Below are positions 16,426-24,838 of a DNA stretch of 64,000 nt, in pieces. The notes beneath the pieces were generated by a model. It searched no databases and was not told where the DNA came from. It saw only the letters and a list, made by a program, of their open reading frames with translations. The DNA lies in NCBI RefSeq assembly GCF_014204495.1, contig NZ_JACHLN010000001.1, positions 1,426,001 through 1,490,000 of the forward strand, read 5' to 3'. Origin of the DNA: Sphingomonas kyeonggiensis. Its GTDB lineage: Bacteria; Pseudomonadota; Alphaproteobacteria; Sphingomonadales; Sphingomonadaceae. Position numbers and translations under genes: made by a program. Positions within the stretch are counted from its first letter, which is position 1, and every line of letters starts with the position of its first letter.

Positions 16426-17793
16426 ATGAAATTTGCCCATCTGACGATCGCGGCCCTGCTGGCGAGCACCGCGGCCACCGTCGCGCAGGCGCAGGAAGTG
16501 CCGGCGCCCGCACCGATCCCGACCCCGGACCAGGACACGCCGCTCAGCGTCGACGTGAGCAATACCGCCGCCAAGGACCTGGTCATCGCGATCCCGGCGA
16601 TGCCGACCTCGCAGTCCGTCGACACGCCGGCGGGCCCTACCGACCAGCTCGGTGCCAAGCTCGCCCAGGTGGTCGAGGACGATCTGCGCAACACCGGCTT
16701 GTTCAAGACGCGCGGGCCCTCGGCCAGCCGCGGGATCGCGTACAGCGAAGTGGCCGCGCCCAATTACGGCAGCTGGAACGGCAACCAGGCGATCATCCAG
16801 GGCTATGTTCGCGCCAATGGCAACGGCTCGCTGACCGTCGGCTGCTATCTCTACGACGTGCTGCTACAGAGCGAGCTGGTCCGCCAGGGTTTCGTCGTCT
16901 CGCCGGGGGACTGGCGTCGCGCGGCGCACAAGTGTGCCGACGCTGTCTATTCGAAGCTGACCGGCGAAGGCCCCTATTTCGACAGCCAGGTGGTCTACGT
17001 CGCGGAGACCGGCCCCAAGAACAAGCGCCGCAAGCAGCTGGCGATCATGGACCAGGACGGCGCCAACCACCGCTTCCTCACCAACGGCCAGTCGATCGTG
17101 CTGACGCCGCGCATGTCGCCGAAGCAGAACGCGATCGTGTACATGAGCTACACCCAGCGCAAGCCGTCCATCTATGTCTATGACATGGCGGCGCGCTCGA
17201 ACCGGCTGCTCGTATCCAATGTCAGCCTCAGCTTCGCGCCGCGCTTCTCGCCGGACGGCCGCTGGGTGCTGTTCTCGATGTCGCAGGCCGGCAACACCGA
17301 TATCTATCGCATCGCGGCGGCGGGCGGCGAATCGCAGCGGCTCACCAACTCGCCGGGCATCGATACCGGCGGCAGCTACTCGCCCGACGGCTCGAAGATC
17401 GTGTTCGAGAGCGACCGCGGCGGCACCCAGCAGCTCTATGTGATGGGCGCCGATGGCTCGAACCAGCACCGGATCAGCTTCGGCGGTGGCCGCTATGCCA
17501 CGCCGGTGTGGAGCCCGCGCGGCGACCTGATCGCCTTCACCCGCACCGGCGGCGGCGCGTTCCGGATCGGCGTGATGAACCCTTCGGGCGGCGGCGAGAA
17601 GCTGCTCACCAACAGCTGGGGCGACGAGGCGCCGAGCTGGTCGCCCAACGGCCGCGTGCTGATGTTCTTCCGTTCGGCCCAGGGTTCGGGCCGGCCGGAC
17701 CTTTGGTCGGTGGACCTCACCGGCACCAATGCGCGGCGTATTCCCACGCCGCTCGACGGATCGGATCCCAGCTGGGGACCGATTCGCCCCTGA
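16426..17793 (+). CDS. tolB: Tol-Pal system beta-propeller protein TolB
   Basis: A 455-residue periplasmic protein with a signal peptide (LTIAALLASTAATVAQAQ). An N-terminal alpha/beta domain spans about residues 45-175, then a six-bladed beta propeller built from WD40-like PD40 repeats: MSPKQNAIVYMSY, FSPDGRWVLFSM, YSPDGSKIVFESD, WSPRGDLIAFTR, WSPNGRVLMFFR. TolB binds Pal and is released by TolA. ATG at 16426 has GAGG ten bases upstream and is preferred over GTG at 16420, which overlaps the tolA stop. pal follows 68 bp later. Confidence 0.94.
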   Translation: MKFAHLTIAALLASTAATVAQAQEVPAPAPIPTPDQDTPLSVDVSNTAAKDLVIAIPAMPTSQSVDTPAGPTDQLGAKLAQVVEDDLRNTGLFKTRGPSASRGIAYSEVAAPNYGSWNGNQAIIQGYVRANGNGSLTVGCYLYDVLLQSELVRQGFVVSPGDWRRAAHKCADAVYSKLTGEGPYFDSQVVYVAETGPKNKRRKQLAIMDQDGANHRFLTNGQSIVLTPRMSPKQNAIVYMSYTQRKPSIYVYDMAARSNRLLVSNVSLSFAPRFSPDGRWVLFSMSQAGNTDIYRIAAAGGESQRLTNSPGIDTGGSYSPDGSKIVFESDRGGTQQLYVMGADGSNQHRISFGGGRYATPVWSPRGDLIAFTRTGGGAFRIGVMNPSGGGEKLLTNSWGDEAPSWSPNGRVLMFFRSAQGSGRPDLWSVDLTGTNARRIPTPLDGSDPSWGPIRP

Positions 17794-17861
17794 AACGTTA
17801 CCGCATCTGTGCTAGCGTCCGGGCAAGCGGACGAGATGCGACCAGAGAAGGAGGAAAGACC

Positions 17862-18374
17862 ATGTCCAAGATCACGACTGGCCTGGTGCTCGGCATCGCG
17901 CTGATCGCCACTGCGGGTTGCACCAAGAAGCGCAATGTCGCCGACATTCCGCCCGCGCCGTCGGATACCGGTCCGGTCAATGCCGGCGAGGGCGACAGCG
18001 ATACGGTTGCGGCGCCGATCAACGAGCAGTTCCGCCGCGAAGTGGCGAGCGACACGATCCACTTCTCGTTCGACCAGTATGACATCGATCCGGAAGCGCG
18101 CGCGATCCTGGACAGCCAGGCGCAGTGGCTGACCAGCCACCCGAACACGCGCATCACGATCGAGGGGCACTGCGACGAGCGCGGCACCCGCGAGTACAAT
18201 CTCGGCCTGGGCGATCGCCGCGCCAATGCCGCGAAGAACTACCTCGCTTCGCGCGGCATCTCGCCGGCGCGGATCACTACGATCAGCTACGGCAAGGAGC
18301 GCCCGATCGCGCTCGGCTCGGACGATGCCAGCTGGGCGCAGAACCGTCGTGCGGTGACGATCGTCATCAGCTAA
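17862..18374 (+). CDS. pal: Peptidoglycan-associated lipoprotein Pal
   Basis: A 170-residue outer-membrane lipoprotein. The signal peptide ends in the lipobox IATAGC, so the mature protein begins at Cys. The OmpA-type peptidoglycan-binding domain covers about residues 60-170, with the diaminopimelate-binding region HCDERGTREYNLGLGDRRA and the flanking NRRAVTIVIS. A strong GAAGGAGGAAAG site precedes the ATG at 17862. It has its own 68-bp leader after tolB. The cpoB/ybgF gene that often follows pal is absent; a terminator and a minus-strand gene come next. Confidence 0.95.
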   Translation: MSKITTGLVLGIALIATAGCTKKRNVADIPPAPSDTGPVNAGEGDSDTVAAPINEQFRREVASDTIHFSFDQYDIDPEARAILDSQAQWLTSHPNTRITIEGHCDERGTREYNLGLGDRRANAAKNYLASRGISPARITTISYGKERPIALGSDDASWAQNRRAVTIVIS

Positions 18375-18397
18375 GGCGTTTCGCCAGACAGGACACG

Positions 18398-18428
18398 GGC
18401 CGCCGGGAGCAATTCCGGCGGCCTTTTT
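18398..18428 (+). terminator. Rho-independent terminator after pal
   Basis: GGCCGCCGG / CCGGCGGCC stem with an eight-base loop and TTTTT directly after. It closes the tol-pal operon 24 bp past the pal stop. Confidence 0.9.
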
Positions 18429-18433
18429 CGTGG

Positions 18434-19798
18434 TCAGGGCTGGCGGTTCAGCGGCAGGGCAGGTCCTTCGCCGCGGGCGAAATAGTCGAGCCGGATCACC
18501 GCGCCGTGCGCATCGCGTACGGGCAGGAAATAGCTGAGCTCGTCGGGCATGAAGCGGATCGCGCCGTCGCTGCCGAGCATCGCCGGGGTGCCGCTGCGAT
18601 TGGGGCGGCTGATCACCAGCCCGCCGTCCTGCACCGCGATGGTGCGGGACGTTGCCGGATCGCTGCCATAGCTGCCGGCAAGCGGCGCCAGCGATCCGGC
18701 TGGAACGGCGCTGGCGCGTTGGAGCGGATAGGGCTTGCCGATCACGATCGCCGCCATCCGCCGGGCAAGCGTCTGCGCGTCGAAGCTGTCGCTGTTGGCG
18801 AGCACCACCACCGTCGCGTCTTCGGCGGGCAGGTAGAACAGCGCCGAGGTGAAGCCGTTGATCTGGCCGGTATGCCCGATCGCATCCTGACCGCGAATCT
18901 GCCAGCGATAGAGGCCCAGCCCATAGCGCTCCTGCACACCGACGCTCGCCAGCGCAGGCTTGCTCATCTCGGCAAAGCCAGCTGTGCCGACCACCCGGCC
19001 TTGCGACAATGCGCGCATCCAGCGCAGCAGGTCGGCCGCGGTCGAGCGCAGCGATCCGGCGGTCTTGGGGATCGAGACATTGAACGGCGCGGCATTGCGC
19101 AGCACGCCCTTGTCACTGGAATAGCCGCTCGTCCGGCCGGGCACGATGTCGTCCGGGCGGTCATAGGCGGTGTTGGCCAGTCCCAGCGGCACGAGCAGGC
19201 GCGTCCGCATCGCCTCATCCCAGCTTTGCCCGGTCACTTTCTCGATCACTGCCGCGAGCAGGATATAACCGGCGTTCGAATAGCGCTGCGCGGTGCCGGG
19301 CTCGAAGGCGAGCGGTCGCGCGGCGATCCGCCGCACCTGCTCGGCGATCGGTACTTCGCCATTGCCGAAGGGCGGCTGCGCCACCGTATCGGTCTCGCTG
19401 ACGCCGGCGGTGTGGCTGAGCAGCTGGCGCAGCGTGATCCGCGGATCCAGCGGGACGTCGGGTAGATAGCGCACCGCCGGTGCATCGAGCGAGACTTCGC
19501 CGCGTGCCCCCATCTGGACGAGCAGCGCACCGGTGAAGCTCTTGGTGATCGAGGCGATGCGGAACAGCTGGTCGGGTGACAGCGGCACGCCCAGCTCTAC
19601 CTCCGCCATGCCGCGCGCCTTGCGGTAGAGCACCGTGTCGCCCCGTGCGATCAGCACCACCGCGCCCGACCCCTTCGGATCGATTGCCGCGGCCATCGCC
19701 GAATCGGCATCGGGGGCGATCATCGCGGGGGAGGGCTGGGCCCATGCCGGCGTCGCCAGCATCACGGTGCAGAGCATGGCAGGCAGAAAAGGCCGCAT
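18434..19798 (-). CDS. Serine hydrolase, class C beta-lactamase fold
   Basis: A 454-residue exported protein with a signal peptide (FLPAMLCTVMLATPAWAQ). The beta-lactamase/transpeptidase motifs are present: SITK in IASITKSFTGAL (nucleophile Ser and Lys), YSN in QRYSNAGYILL, and HTG in AIGHTGQINGF, in the order of class C enzymes and D-aminopeptidase-like proteins. A C-terminal extension of about 100 residues forms a beta-rich domain. It may be a peptidase, esterase or cell-wall enzyme; resistance activity is not implied by the motifs. Start ATG at 19798 follows AGGGGGAATCG. Confidence 0.85.
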   Translation of the reverse strand: MRPFLPAMLCTVMLATPAWAQPSPAMIAPDADSAMAAAIDPKGSGAVVLIARGDTVLYRKARGMAEVELGVPLSPDQLFRIASITKSFTGALLVQMGARGEVSLDAPAVRYLPDVPLDPRITLRQLLSHTAGVSETDTVAQPPFGNGEVPIAEQVRRIAARPLAFEPGTAQRYSNAGYILLAAVIEKVTGQSWDEAMRTRLLVPLGLANTAYDRPDDIVPGRTSGYSSDKGVLRNAAPFNVSIPKTAGSLRSTAADLLRWMRALSQGRVVGTAGFAEMSKPALASVGVQERYGLGLYRWQIRGQDAIGHTGQINGFTSALFYLPAEDATVVVLANSDSFDAQTLARRMAAIVIGKPYPLQRASAVPAGSLAPLAGSYGSDPATSRTIAVQDGGLVISRPNRSGTPAMLGSDGAIRFMPDELSYFLPVRDAHGAVIRLDYFARGEGPALPLNRQP

Positions 19799-19872
19799 CG
19801 ATTCCCCCTCTCGAACGGCGGACACTCTCTCGAATGCGGATGAGCCGGGCATGAACCGCGTTCCGATTCCGC

Positions 19873-19908
19873 TTGCGGGGCGTTTCGACTCGATATAAAT
19901 ACGATATC
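19873..19908 (+). promoter_or_regulatory. Candidate promoter and operator of the SPFH operon
   Basis: TTGCGG at 19873 and TAAATA at 19896 are spaced 17 bp like a -35/-10 pair. Overlapping the -10 is an inverted repeat, GATAT at 19892-19896 and ATATC at 19904-19908, seven bases apart. Such a dyad over a -10 is typical of a repressor site; PadR-type regulators often use short AT-rich arms, but this one is unassigned. Confidence 0.4.
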
Positions 19909-19927
19909 ATAATTTTGGGAGGTAATG

Positions 19928-20833
19928 ATGACTGACGTTCGTAGCGCCGCGCCGGCACTGCGCCAGAGCAGCGAGAAGACTGCAACCACGGCAAGCGGCT
20001 ATGGCATGCTGCTCGTGGCGCTGCTCGCGATTGTCGCGGCGGGCGTGGCGCTCTCGCAGATCGACCGCATCGCCGACTGGATCGTGATCACCACGCTCCT
20101 GGTCGCGATCGTCGTCGAGCTGTTCGTGCTGTGCGGCTTCTATCTGCTCCAGCCCAACCAGGCGGCGGTGATCACGCTGTTCGGCGACTATCAGGGCACC
20201 GATCGCACCACCGGTCTGCGCTGGGCCATGCCGTGGCTGATCAAGAAGAAGGTCTCGGTGCGCGCCAACAACATCATTTCGGAGCGCATCAAGGTGAACG
20301 ACCTGCGCGGCAACCCGATCGAGATGGCGGCGCAGGTGGTGTGGCGCGTGACCGACACGGCGCAGGCGCTGTTCGACGTCGACGACTACAAGGCGTTCGT
20401 GAACGTCCAGATCGAAGCGGCGGTGCGCACCATCGGCTCGCGCTACCCCTATGACGATTTCGAGCATCAGGAAGTCACGCTGCGCGGCAATCACGACCAG
20501 GTCGGCACCGAGCTGCGCGGCGAGCTGATCGAGCGTCTGCGCGTCGCCGGCATCACCGTCGACGAGTGCGGCTTCACCCATCTGGCCTATGCCCAGGAGA
20601 TTGCCGGTGCGATGCTCCGCCGCCAGCAGGCCCAGGCCGTGGTCGCTGCCCGCCAGACGCTGGTCGAGGGTGCGGTCGGCATGGTCGAGATGGCGCTGGC
20701 CCAGCTTTCTGCCAAGGACGTGGTGCATCTCGACGACGAGCGCCGCGCCGCCATGGTCTCGAACCTGATGGTCGTGCTGTGCGGCGAGCGCGATACCCAG
20801 CCGGTGGTCAACACGGGCTCGCTCTACCAGTAA
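19928..20833 (+). CDS. SPFH/Band 7 domain membrane protein
   Basis: A 301-residue protein with two hydrophobic N-terminal segments (about residues 25-43 and 50-75) followed by a Band 7/SPFH domain (residues 75-265), with [20 protein letters not shown] at its start and the C-terminal [20 protein letters not shown] helix. Such proteins form oligomeric scaffolds in the inner membrane. GGGAGG before 19928 places the start there; ATG at 19925 is possible. It opens a six-gene operon in which every junction but two is an overlap. The function of this operon is unknown. Confidence 0.85.
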   Translation: MTDVRSAAPALRQSSEKTATTASGYGMLLVALLAIVAAGVALSQIDRIADWIVITTLLVAIVVELFVLCGFYLLQPNQAAVITLFGDYQGTDRTTGLRWAMPWLIKKKVSVRANNIISERIKVNDLRGNPIEMAAQVVWRVTDTAQALFDVDDYKAFVNVQIEAAVRTIGSRYPYDDFEHQEVTLRGNHDQVGTELRGELIERLRVAGITVDECGFTHLAYAQEIAGAMLRRQQAQAVVAARQTLVEGAVGMVEMALAQLSAKDVVHLDDERRAAMVSNLMVVLCGERDTQPVVNTGSLYQ

Positions 20834-20850
20834 GTATCAAGGCGTACCCC

Positions 20851-21066
20851 GTGTCCGAACCGCCCCAGAAGAAAGCCTTCCCGCTCCGGCTCGATCCCGC
20901 GCTCTATGCGGCGATCGAGCGGTCGGCGGCGGCCGACCTTCGCAGCGTCAATGCCCAGGTCGAATGCCTGCTGCGCGAGGCGCTGGGGCGCCGGGGCGTG
21001 AAGCTGGCCGAGCCGGTGCGCGCCCGGCGCGGCCGCCCGCCCAAGGCAAGGGAAGACGAAGCATGA
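20851..21066 (+). CDS. Arc-like ribbon-helix-helix DNA-binding protein with AT-hook-like tail
   Basis: A 71-residue protein with an Arc-type ribbon-helix-helix: the strand KAFPLRLD, helix ALYAAIERSAAADL, then RSVNAQVECLLREALGRR. The C-terminus holds RRGRPPKARE, which contains the GRP core of an AT-hook minor-groove binding motif. It probably binds DNA as a dimer and may regulate this operon through the dyad at 19892. The start is GTG at 20851, 17 bases after the SPFH stop. Its stop overlaps the next ATG as ATGA. It resembles an antitoxin of toxin-antitoxin pairs, but its neighbour is a membrane protein and not a recognisable toxin. Confidence 0.75.
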   Translation: MSEPPQKKAFPLRLDPALYAAIERSAAADLRSVNAQVECLLREALGRRGVKLAEPVRARRGRPPKAREDEA

Positions 21067-21326
21067 CCCGGCCCCGACGTCCCGATGCATGGTTCGTCCG
21101 GGTCCGCCGGGGCGCCAAGGTCAACATCACGCCGTGCGCGCGGCAGGGCTGGGCGGTCACCATCGCCTATGTGCTGTTCAGCATGGCGCTTACCCCGGTG
21201 ATCCTTCCGCCCGAACCGGTGCGGGTAGCCGCCTGGCTGATCCTGTTCCTTGCCGCGACGGCGCTGTTCCTGGTCGTCGCCTGGCGCACATCCTCGCCTG
21301 CCGCGGACGACGGCAAGGCCGACTGA
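21063..21326 (+). CDS. Small two-helix membrane protein, paralogue 1
   Basis: An 87-residue protein with a basic N-terminus and two hydrophobic segments (about residues 30-49 and 52-74). The segment WFVRVRRGAKV then RQGWAVTIAYVLFS resembles the third small protein of this operon (21437), so the two look like duplicated genes. No family name comes to mind. The ATG overlaps the stop of the ribbon-helix-helix gene (ATGA). It would lie in the inner membrane. Confidence 0.7.
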   Translation: MTRPRRPDAWFVRVRRGAKVNITPCARQGWAVTIAYVLFSMALTPVILPPEPVRVAAWLILFLAATALFLVVAWRTSSPAADDGKAD

Positions 21327-21338
21327 AAGGCTTTCGCG

Positions 21339-21440
21339 ATGTTGCTCGCCACGCATATCCGCCGTGCGCATCTGCCCTATGTGCTCGGTATCGCCGGGCT
21401 CGCGCTGGCCGCCGGCATCGCCTTGGCGCTGTTCCAATGA
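21339..21440 (+). CDS. Single-helix mini membrane protein
   Basis: A 33-residue frame, MLLATHIRRAHLPYVLGIAG and a further hydrophobic run ending ALFQ. It has a short basic head and one transmembrane helix. It starts 12 bp after the previous gene and its TGA overlaps the ATG at 21437 (ATGA). Such tiny genes are easily missed; the overlap on one side and the hydrophobic helix support a real gene. GAAAGG lies upstream at a reasonable distance. Function unknown. Confidence 0.6.
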   Translation: MLLATHIRRAHLPYVLGIAGLALAAGIALALFQ

Positions 21441-21709
21441 TGGGCGCCCGCTTCCGTGAGCAGGGCTCGGTTCGCCCCGGCTACTGGTTCCGTCCCAAGC
21501 GCTTCGGCCTGGGCGCGGTGCCGGTGACCTGGCAGGGCTGGGCGGCGACCTTTGCCTTTGCTGCGATCGTCGGCCTGATCGTCAATTTCGCGACGCACCG
21601 CGATCGGCTGTGGCTGGTGCTGCTCCTGCCCGTGGTCGGCGCCTATCTATGGCTGATCGCAAGCAAGACCGATGGCGACTGGCGTTTCCGCTGGGGCGGT
21701 GACCAGTGA
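21437..21709 (+). CDS. Small two-helix membrane protein, paralogue 2
   Basis: A 90-residue protein with two hydrophobic segments (about 33-50 and 55-75). Its YWFRPKRFGLGAVPVTWQGW and following AATFAFAAI align with the first small membrane protein of the operon, so the pair is probably a duplication with the 33-residue gene between them. Its ATG overlaps the preceding stop and its own stop overlaps the GTG of the alpha/beta hydrolase gene (GTGA). The C-terminus DGDWRFRWGGDQ would face the cytoplasm or periplasm. Function unknown. Confidence 0.7.
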   Translation: MMGARFREQGSVRPGYWFRPKRFGLGAVPVTWQGWAATFAFAAIVGLIVNFATHRDRLWLVLLLPVVGAYLWLIASKTDGDWRFRWGGDQ

Positions 21710-22665
21710 TCCGCCGGAGCCTCGCGCTCGCCGCGCTCGCCATCGCGTTCCCGGCACTGGCGCAGGAAGCGCCCGCAGGCATCGAGATCACCGCGCCGGG
21801 CCCGCAGGGGAGCCTCGCCGGTACGCTGCTCGATCCCGATCCCGGCGCACCGCTGGTGCTGATCGTACCCGGCTCGGGTCCCACTGATCGCGACGGCAAC
21901 AATCGCTATGGCGTCGCCGGCGGACCCTATCGCCAGCTCGCCGAGGGGCTGGCGAAGCGCGGCGTCGCCACGCTGCGTATCGACAAGCGCGGCATGTTCG
22001 GCAGCAGGGCGGCGGTTGCGGACGGCAATCATGTGACGATCGCGGACTATGCGGCGGATGTCCGCGCCTGGATCGAGATCGCGCGCAAACGCACCGGTCG
22101 TTCCTGCATCTGGCTGGGCGGGCATAGCGAAGGCGGGCTGGTCGTGCTCGCGGCCGCGCAGCAGCCCGAAGGGGTCTGTGGCGTGGTGCTGGTCGCCGCC
22201 GCCGGGCGGCCGCTTGCCGCGATCATGCGCGCGCAGTTTCGCGCCAATCCGGCCAATGCGCCCTTGCTTGAGCCGCTGCTGTCGCTCGTCGATACGCTGG
22301 AGAGCGGCAAGCATGCCGACACCGCCGCGATGCCGCCGCCGCTGCCCGCCTTGTTTCCGGATGCGGTGCAGGACTTCCTGATCGACCAGTTCCGCTACGA
22401 TCCCGTGAAGCTCGCGGCGTCGCTGAAGGTGTCGCTACTCGTCACCCAGGGCGATCGCGACATCCAGATCGGAGTGTCGGACGCCCGGGCGCTTGCCGGT
22501 GCGAGGTCGGGTACCGGGCTCGCGATCGTGCCGGGCATGACGCATGCGTTGCGCATCGCCGCGAGCGAGGAGCGGATGGCGAGCATCGCGACCTATGGCG
22601 ATGCGTCGCTGCCCGTCGCCCCGGCGCTGGTCGATGCCATCGCCGGGTTCGTTGAGAAGCGTTAG
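21706..22665 (+). CDS. Exported alpha/beta hydrolase
   Basis: A 319-residue protein with a signal peptide (LALAALAIAFPALAQE) and an alpha/beta hydrolase fold. The nucleophile elbow is GGHSEGG (Ser), the oxyanion region IVPGSGPTDRDGNN, the acid residue lies near TQGDRDIQIG, and the catalytic His in VPGMTHALRIA. Proteins of this pattern act as esterases or dipeptidyl-type peptidases in the periplasm; the substrate is unknown. GTG start overlaps the preceding stop (GTGA). Last gene of the SPFH operon; it overlaps the convergent nuclease gene by four bases. Confidence 0.83.
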   Translation: MIRRSLALAALAIAFPALAQEAPAGIEITAPGPQGSLAGTLLDPDPGAPLVLIVPGSGPTDRDGNNRYGVAGGPYRQLAEGLAKRGVATLRIDKRGMFGSRAAVADGNHVTIADYAADVRAWIEIARKRTGRSCIWLGGHSEGGLVVLAAAQQPEGVCGVVLVAAAGRPLAAIMRAQFRANPANAPLLEPLLSLVDTLESGKHADTAAMPPPLPALFPDAVQDFLIDQFRYDPVKLAASLKVSLLVTQGDRDIQIGVSDARALAGARSGTGLAIVPGMTHALRIAASEERMASIATYGDASLPVAPALVDAIAGFVEKR

Positions 22666-23498
22666 GCCAAGGCCTCGTCAAGCAGGCGGGCAAGGCGCAG
22701 GCCGCCCTTGATGACCTGGGTGCGTGCCTCGGGCACCCACTTCTCGATCATCGGCTCGGTGATCGCGATGCGGGTGGTGATCGGCTTGCAGGTTTCGCCG
22801 CCATTGAGGTCGGCATAGACGGTCTTGGCCAGCTCCCAGCTGTCCTTGCCCCAGTCCTGCACGGTGCCGCCGCCCAGTTCGGCGCGGTCCTTGCGGCTAT
22901 AGGTGCGCACGATGTTCGGGCCCGAGGTGATCGCGCGCTCGGCGAGCAGCCCGTCCCACACCGAATGGAGGTTCAGCCGGTCGGTGGTGTAGATGCCATA
23001 GCTGACCTGCGCCTTGTTGCCGCCGGCGTCATGGTCATGTTCGGCGCCGTGCAGCGGCTGGCCGATATCCCCGACGAAATGGACGAGGAAGAGCAGCGCC
23101 TTCACCCGCTCGACCTGCGGCGCCTTGCGGTCCTTGAGGAGCTTCACGTCGCGCTCGATCTGGGCGGAGACGCAATTGCCGTCCTTGCATTCGGCGGTCA
23201 CGTCGAACGGCTTGCAGACGTCGGCGTCCTGATAGTGCCAGACCGAGGCGTAGCGCCAGTCATTGCCCAGCTTCTTGATGCAATCGGCCCATACCGAAGC
23301 CTCTTCGATATTGGTCGCCGGGCAGCCCTCGGTCTTGAGCAGGTCGGTGTGGCGGAGCAGCTGGGTGATCTTCGCGCGGGTGGCCGGGGTGACGTTGCGC
23401 CAGGCGATCGCGGCGACCGTCTGGTGGCCATATTCCCAATAGGCGTTGGCGGGCGCGGCAAAGCCGATCAGGGCCGCGAGGATCACGAGAAAGCGCAT
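22662..23498 (-). CDS. Secreted S1/P1 nuclease
   Basis: A 278-residue protein with a signal peptide (FLVILAALIGFAAPANA). The mature N-terminus begins AYWEYGHQTVA, where the Trp and His serve as zinc ligands in S1/P1 nucleases. Further zinc ligands are visible: Asp in EASVWADCIKK, His in SVWHYQDAD, the HFVGDIGQPLHGAEHD block and NLHSVWDGLL. It cleaves single-stranded DNA or RNA and removes 3' phosphate outside the cytoplasm, probably for nutrient recovery. ATG at 23498 overlaps the stop of the upstream acyltransferase gene (TGATG), so the two are coupled. Confidence 0.9.
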   Translation of the reverse strand: MRFLVILAALIGFAAPANAYWEYGHQTVAAIAWRNVTPATRAKITQLLRHTDLLKTEGCPATNIEEASVWADCIKKLGNDWRYASVWHYQDADVCKPFDVTAECKDGNCVSAQIERDVKLLKDRKAPQVERVKALLFLVHFVGDIGQPLHGAEHDHDAGGNKAQVSYGIYTTDRLNLHSVWDGLLAERAITSGPNIVRTYSRKDRAELGGGTVQDWGKDSWELAKTVYADLNGGETCKPITTRIAITEPMIEKWVPEARTQVIKGGLRLARLLDEALA

Positions 23499-24709
23499 CA
23501 GACTACTCCAGAGGCAGGCGCTGTCTCCCTAGCAGGATGTTCGGGCTTCGCCAGCCGGTTGAGTCCGATGAGCGGGCGCAGCCAGCCGATCCGCCGGCCG
23601 ATCAGATAGGTCGCGGCACAGACGCTCGCCGTGCCGCCGAGCAGCAGCGCGAAGTCGAGCGGGGCGCTCAGGTGCAGCGGTAGCGAATACCAGGCGATCA
23701 GCACGATCGCCGGGTGGTGGACGATGTAGAAGGGGAACACCGCCTCGGCGAGCGGCCTGCGCAAGCGATGATCGTGGTTCCAGCGCGTCTCGGCGATGTG
23801 GAACAGGGCGAGGATCATGCCCCAGGCCATGGCGGTGCGGGCGGCGCGATCGAGCGCCATCACTTCATGCGGCGGCACGCTGGCGCCCGGCCAGGTCAGC
23901 TCGACCGCGACGACCACCGCGCCGGCCAGCGCCGCCATCGCCGCGCCCGGCTTCCAGTTGCGCGCGATCGCCGTCCATAGCCTGGGCGATCCCGCCAGCG
24001 CGAAGCCGAACAGGAAGATCGGCACATATTGCGCATGCCCGCCCCAGTCGCGCAGCAGCCCCTGGCGTTCGGGCGCCACGAACAGCAGCGCCAGCCGCGC
24101 TACCGCCAGTGCCGCCACCGGCACCCAGAGCAGGCGGCGACCCTGGGTGAGCCATTCCGCCGCCGTGCCGATCGCGCGCAGCGTCCGCCCGCCGTCGCGC
24201 GCCAGCACCAGCGCGAGCAGCAATGTGTAGGCGGCGAGATAGGCGACGAACCAGAGATGCTCCCAGCTCGGGAACTCGCGGCCCCAGAAGATGCCGCTGC
24301 GCCAGTAATCGAGCGCCCAGAAATGGAGATATCCGTGCGGATAACCATTCTCCATCACCCGCACCCACATCTCGAGCGGCACCAGCACCGCCATGCCGAA
24401 GGCCAGCGGGATGAGCAGCCGCAGCGCACGGCTCCGCGCGAAGTCGCCGGGCGCGCGGTCATAGAGCTTGCGCGAGGCATAGCCGGAGACGGCGAACAGC
24501 AACGGCAGCCGCCAGGGGGTGAGCAGCGCCATGGGCGGGATCAGCCACTGGAAGGCGTAGCCGGTCTTGATCACCCAGTCCCAGGGCGAGAAGGCCATGG
24601 CGATGTGATAGAGGATCAGCAGCCCGAACGCAGCGATCCGCAGCCAGTCCATGCCGTAATGGCGCTGGCTGGTTCGCGGTGCAGCTACGGGAACAGGATC
24701 GTGCCGCAT
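23498..24709 (-). CDS. Acyltransferase 3 family (OpgC-like) membrane protein
   Basis: A 403-residue integral membrane protein with about ten hydrophobic segments. It shows the Acyl_transf_3 features: an early MDWLRIAAFGLLILYHIAM with the conserved Arg and His, a FAVSGYASRKLY region, the WFVAYLAAYTLLLAL segment and a late FPFYIVHHPAIVLIAWY with the second conserved His. Such proteins transfer acetyl or other acyl groups to glucans or surface sugars; OpgC-like glucan succinylases look alike. ATG at 24709 follows GAGGCCTG at good spacing; upstream starts lack this. The S1 nuclease gene overlaps its 3' end. Confidence 0.83.
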   Translation of the reverse strand: MRHDPVPVAAPRTSQRHYGMDWLRIAAFGLLILYHIAMAFSPWDWVIKTGYAFQWLIPPMALLTPWRLPLLFAVSGYASRKLYDRAPGDFARSRALRLLIPLAFGMAVLVPLEMWVRVMENGYPHGYLHFWALDYWRSGIFWGREFPSWEHLWFVAYLAAYTLLLALVLARDGGRTLRAIGTAAEWLTQGRRLLWVPVAALAVARLALLFVAPERQGLLRDWGGHAQYVPIFLFGFALAGSPRLWTAIARNWKPGAAMAALAGAVVVAVELTWPGASVPPHEVMALDRAARTAMAWGMILALFHIAETRWNHDHRLRRPLAEAVFPFYIVHHPAIVLIAWYSLPLHLSAPLDFALLLGGTASVCAATYLIGRRIGWLRPLIGLNRLAKPEHPARETAPASGVV

Positions 24710-24838
24710 CAGGCCTCGGGATAATCGAACAGCCTGCAAGCTTAACCCGGGTTGCTTAGCATCGCGTAAAGCCAGGCCCCGCATCTGCACGGAATCTCGA
24801 TATTCTGGCGGCTGGCCCCCCGGGGCCAAAGCGCCTAT

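Noticed and set aside
18434..19798. An acquired antibiotic-resistance beta-lactamase
   Set aside because: Motifs fit the wide class C/esterase/D-aminopeptidase group, with a long C-terminal extension and normal chromosomal context and composition.
20851..21326. A toxin-antitoxin pair (RHH protein plus small protein)
   Set aside because: The RHH protein could be an antitoxin, but the neighbour is a two-helix membrane protein duplicated further on in the same operon, with no toxin fold.
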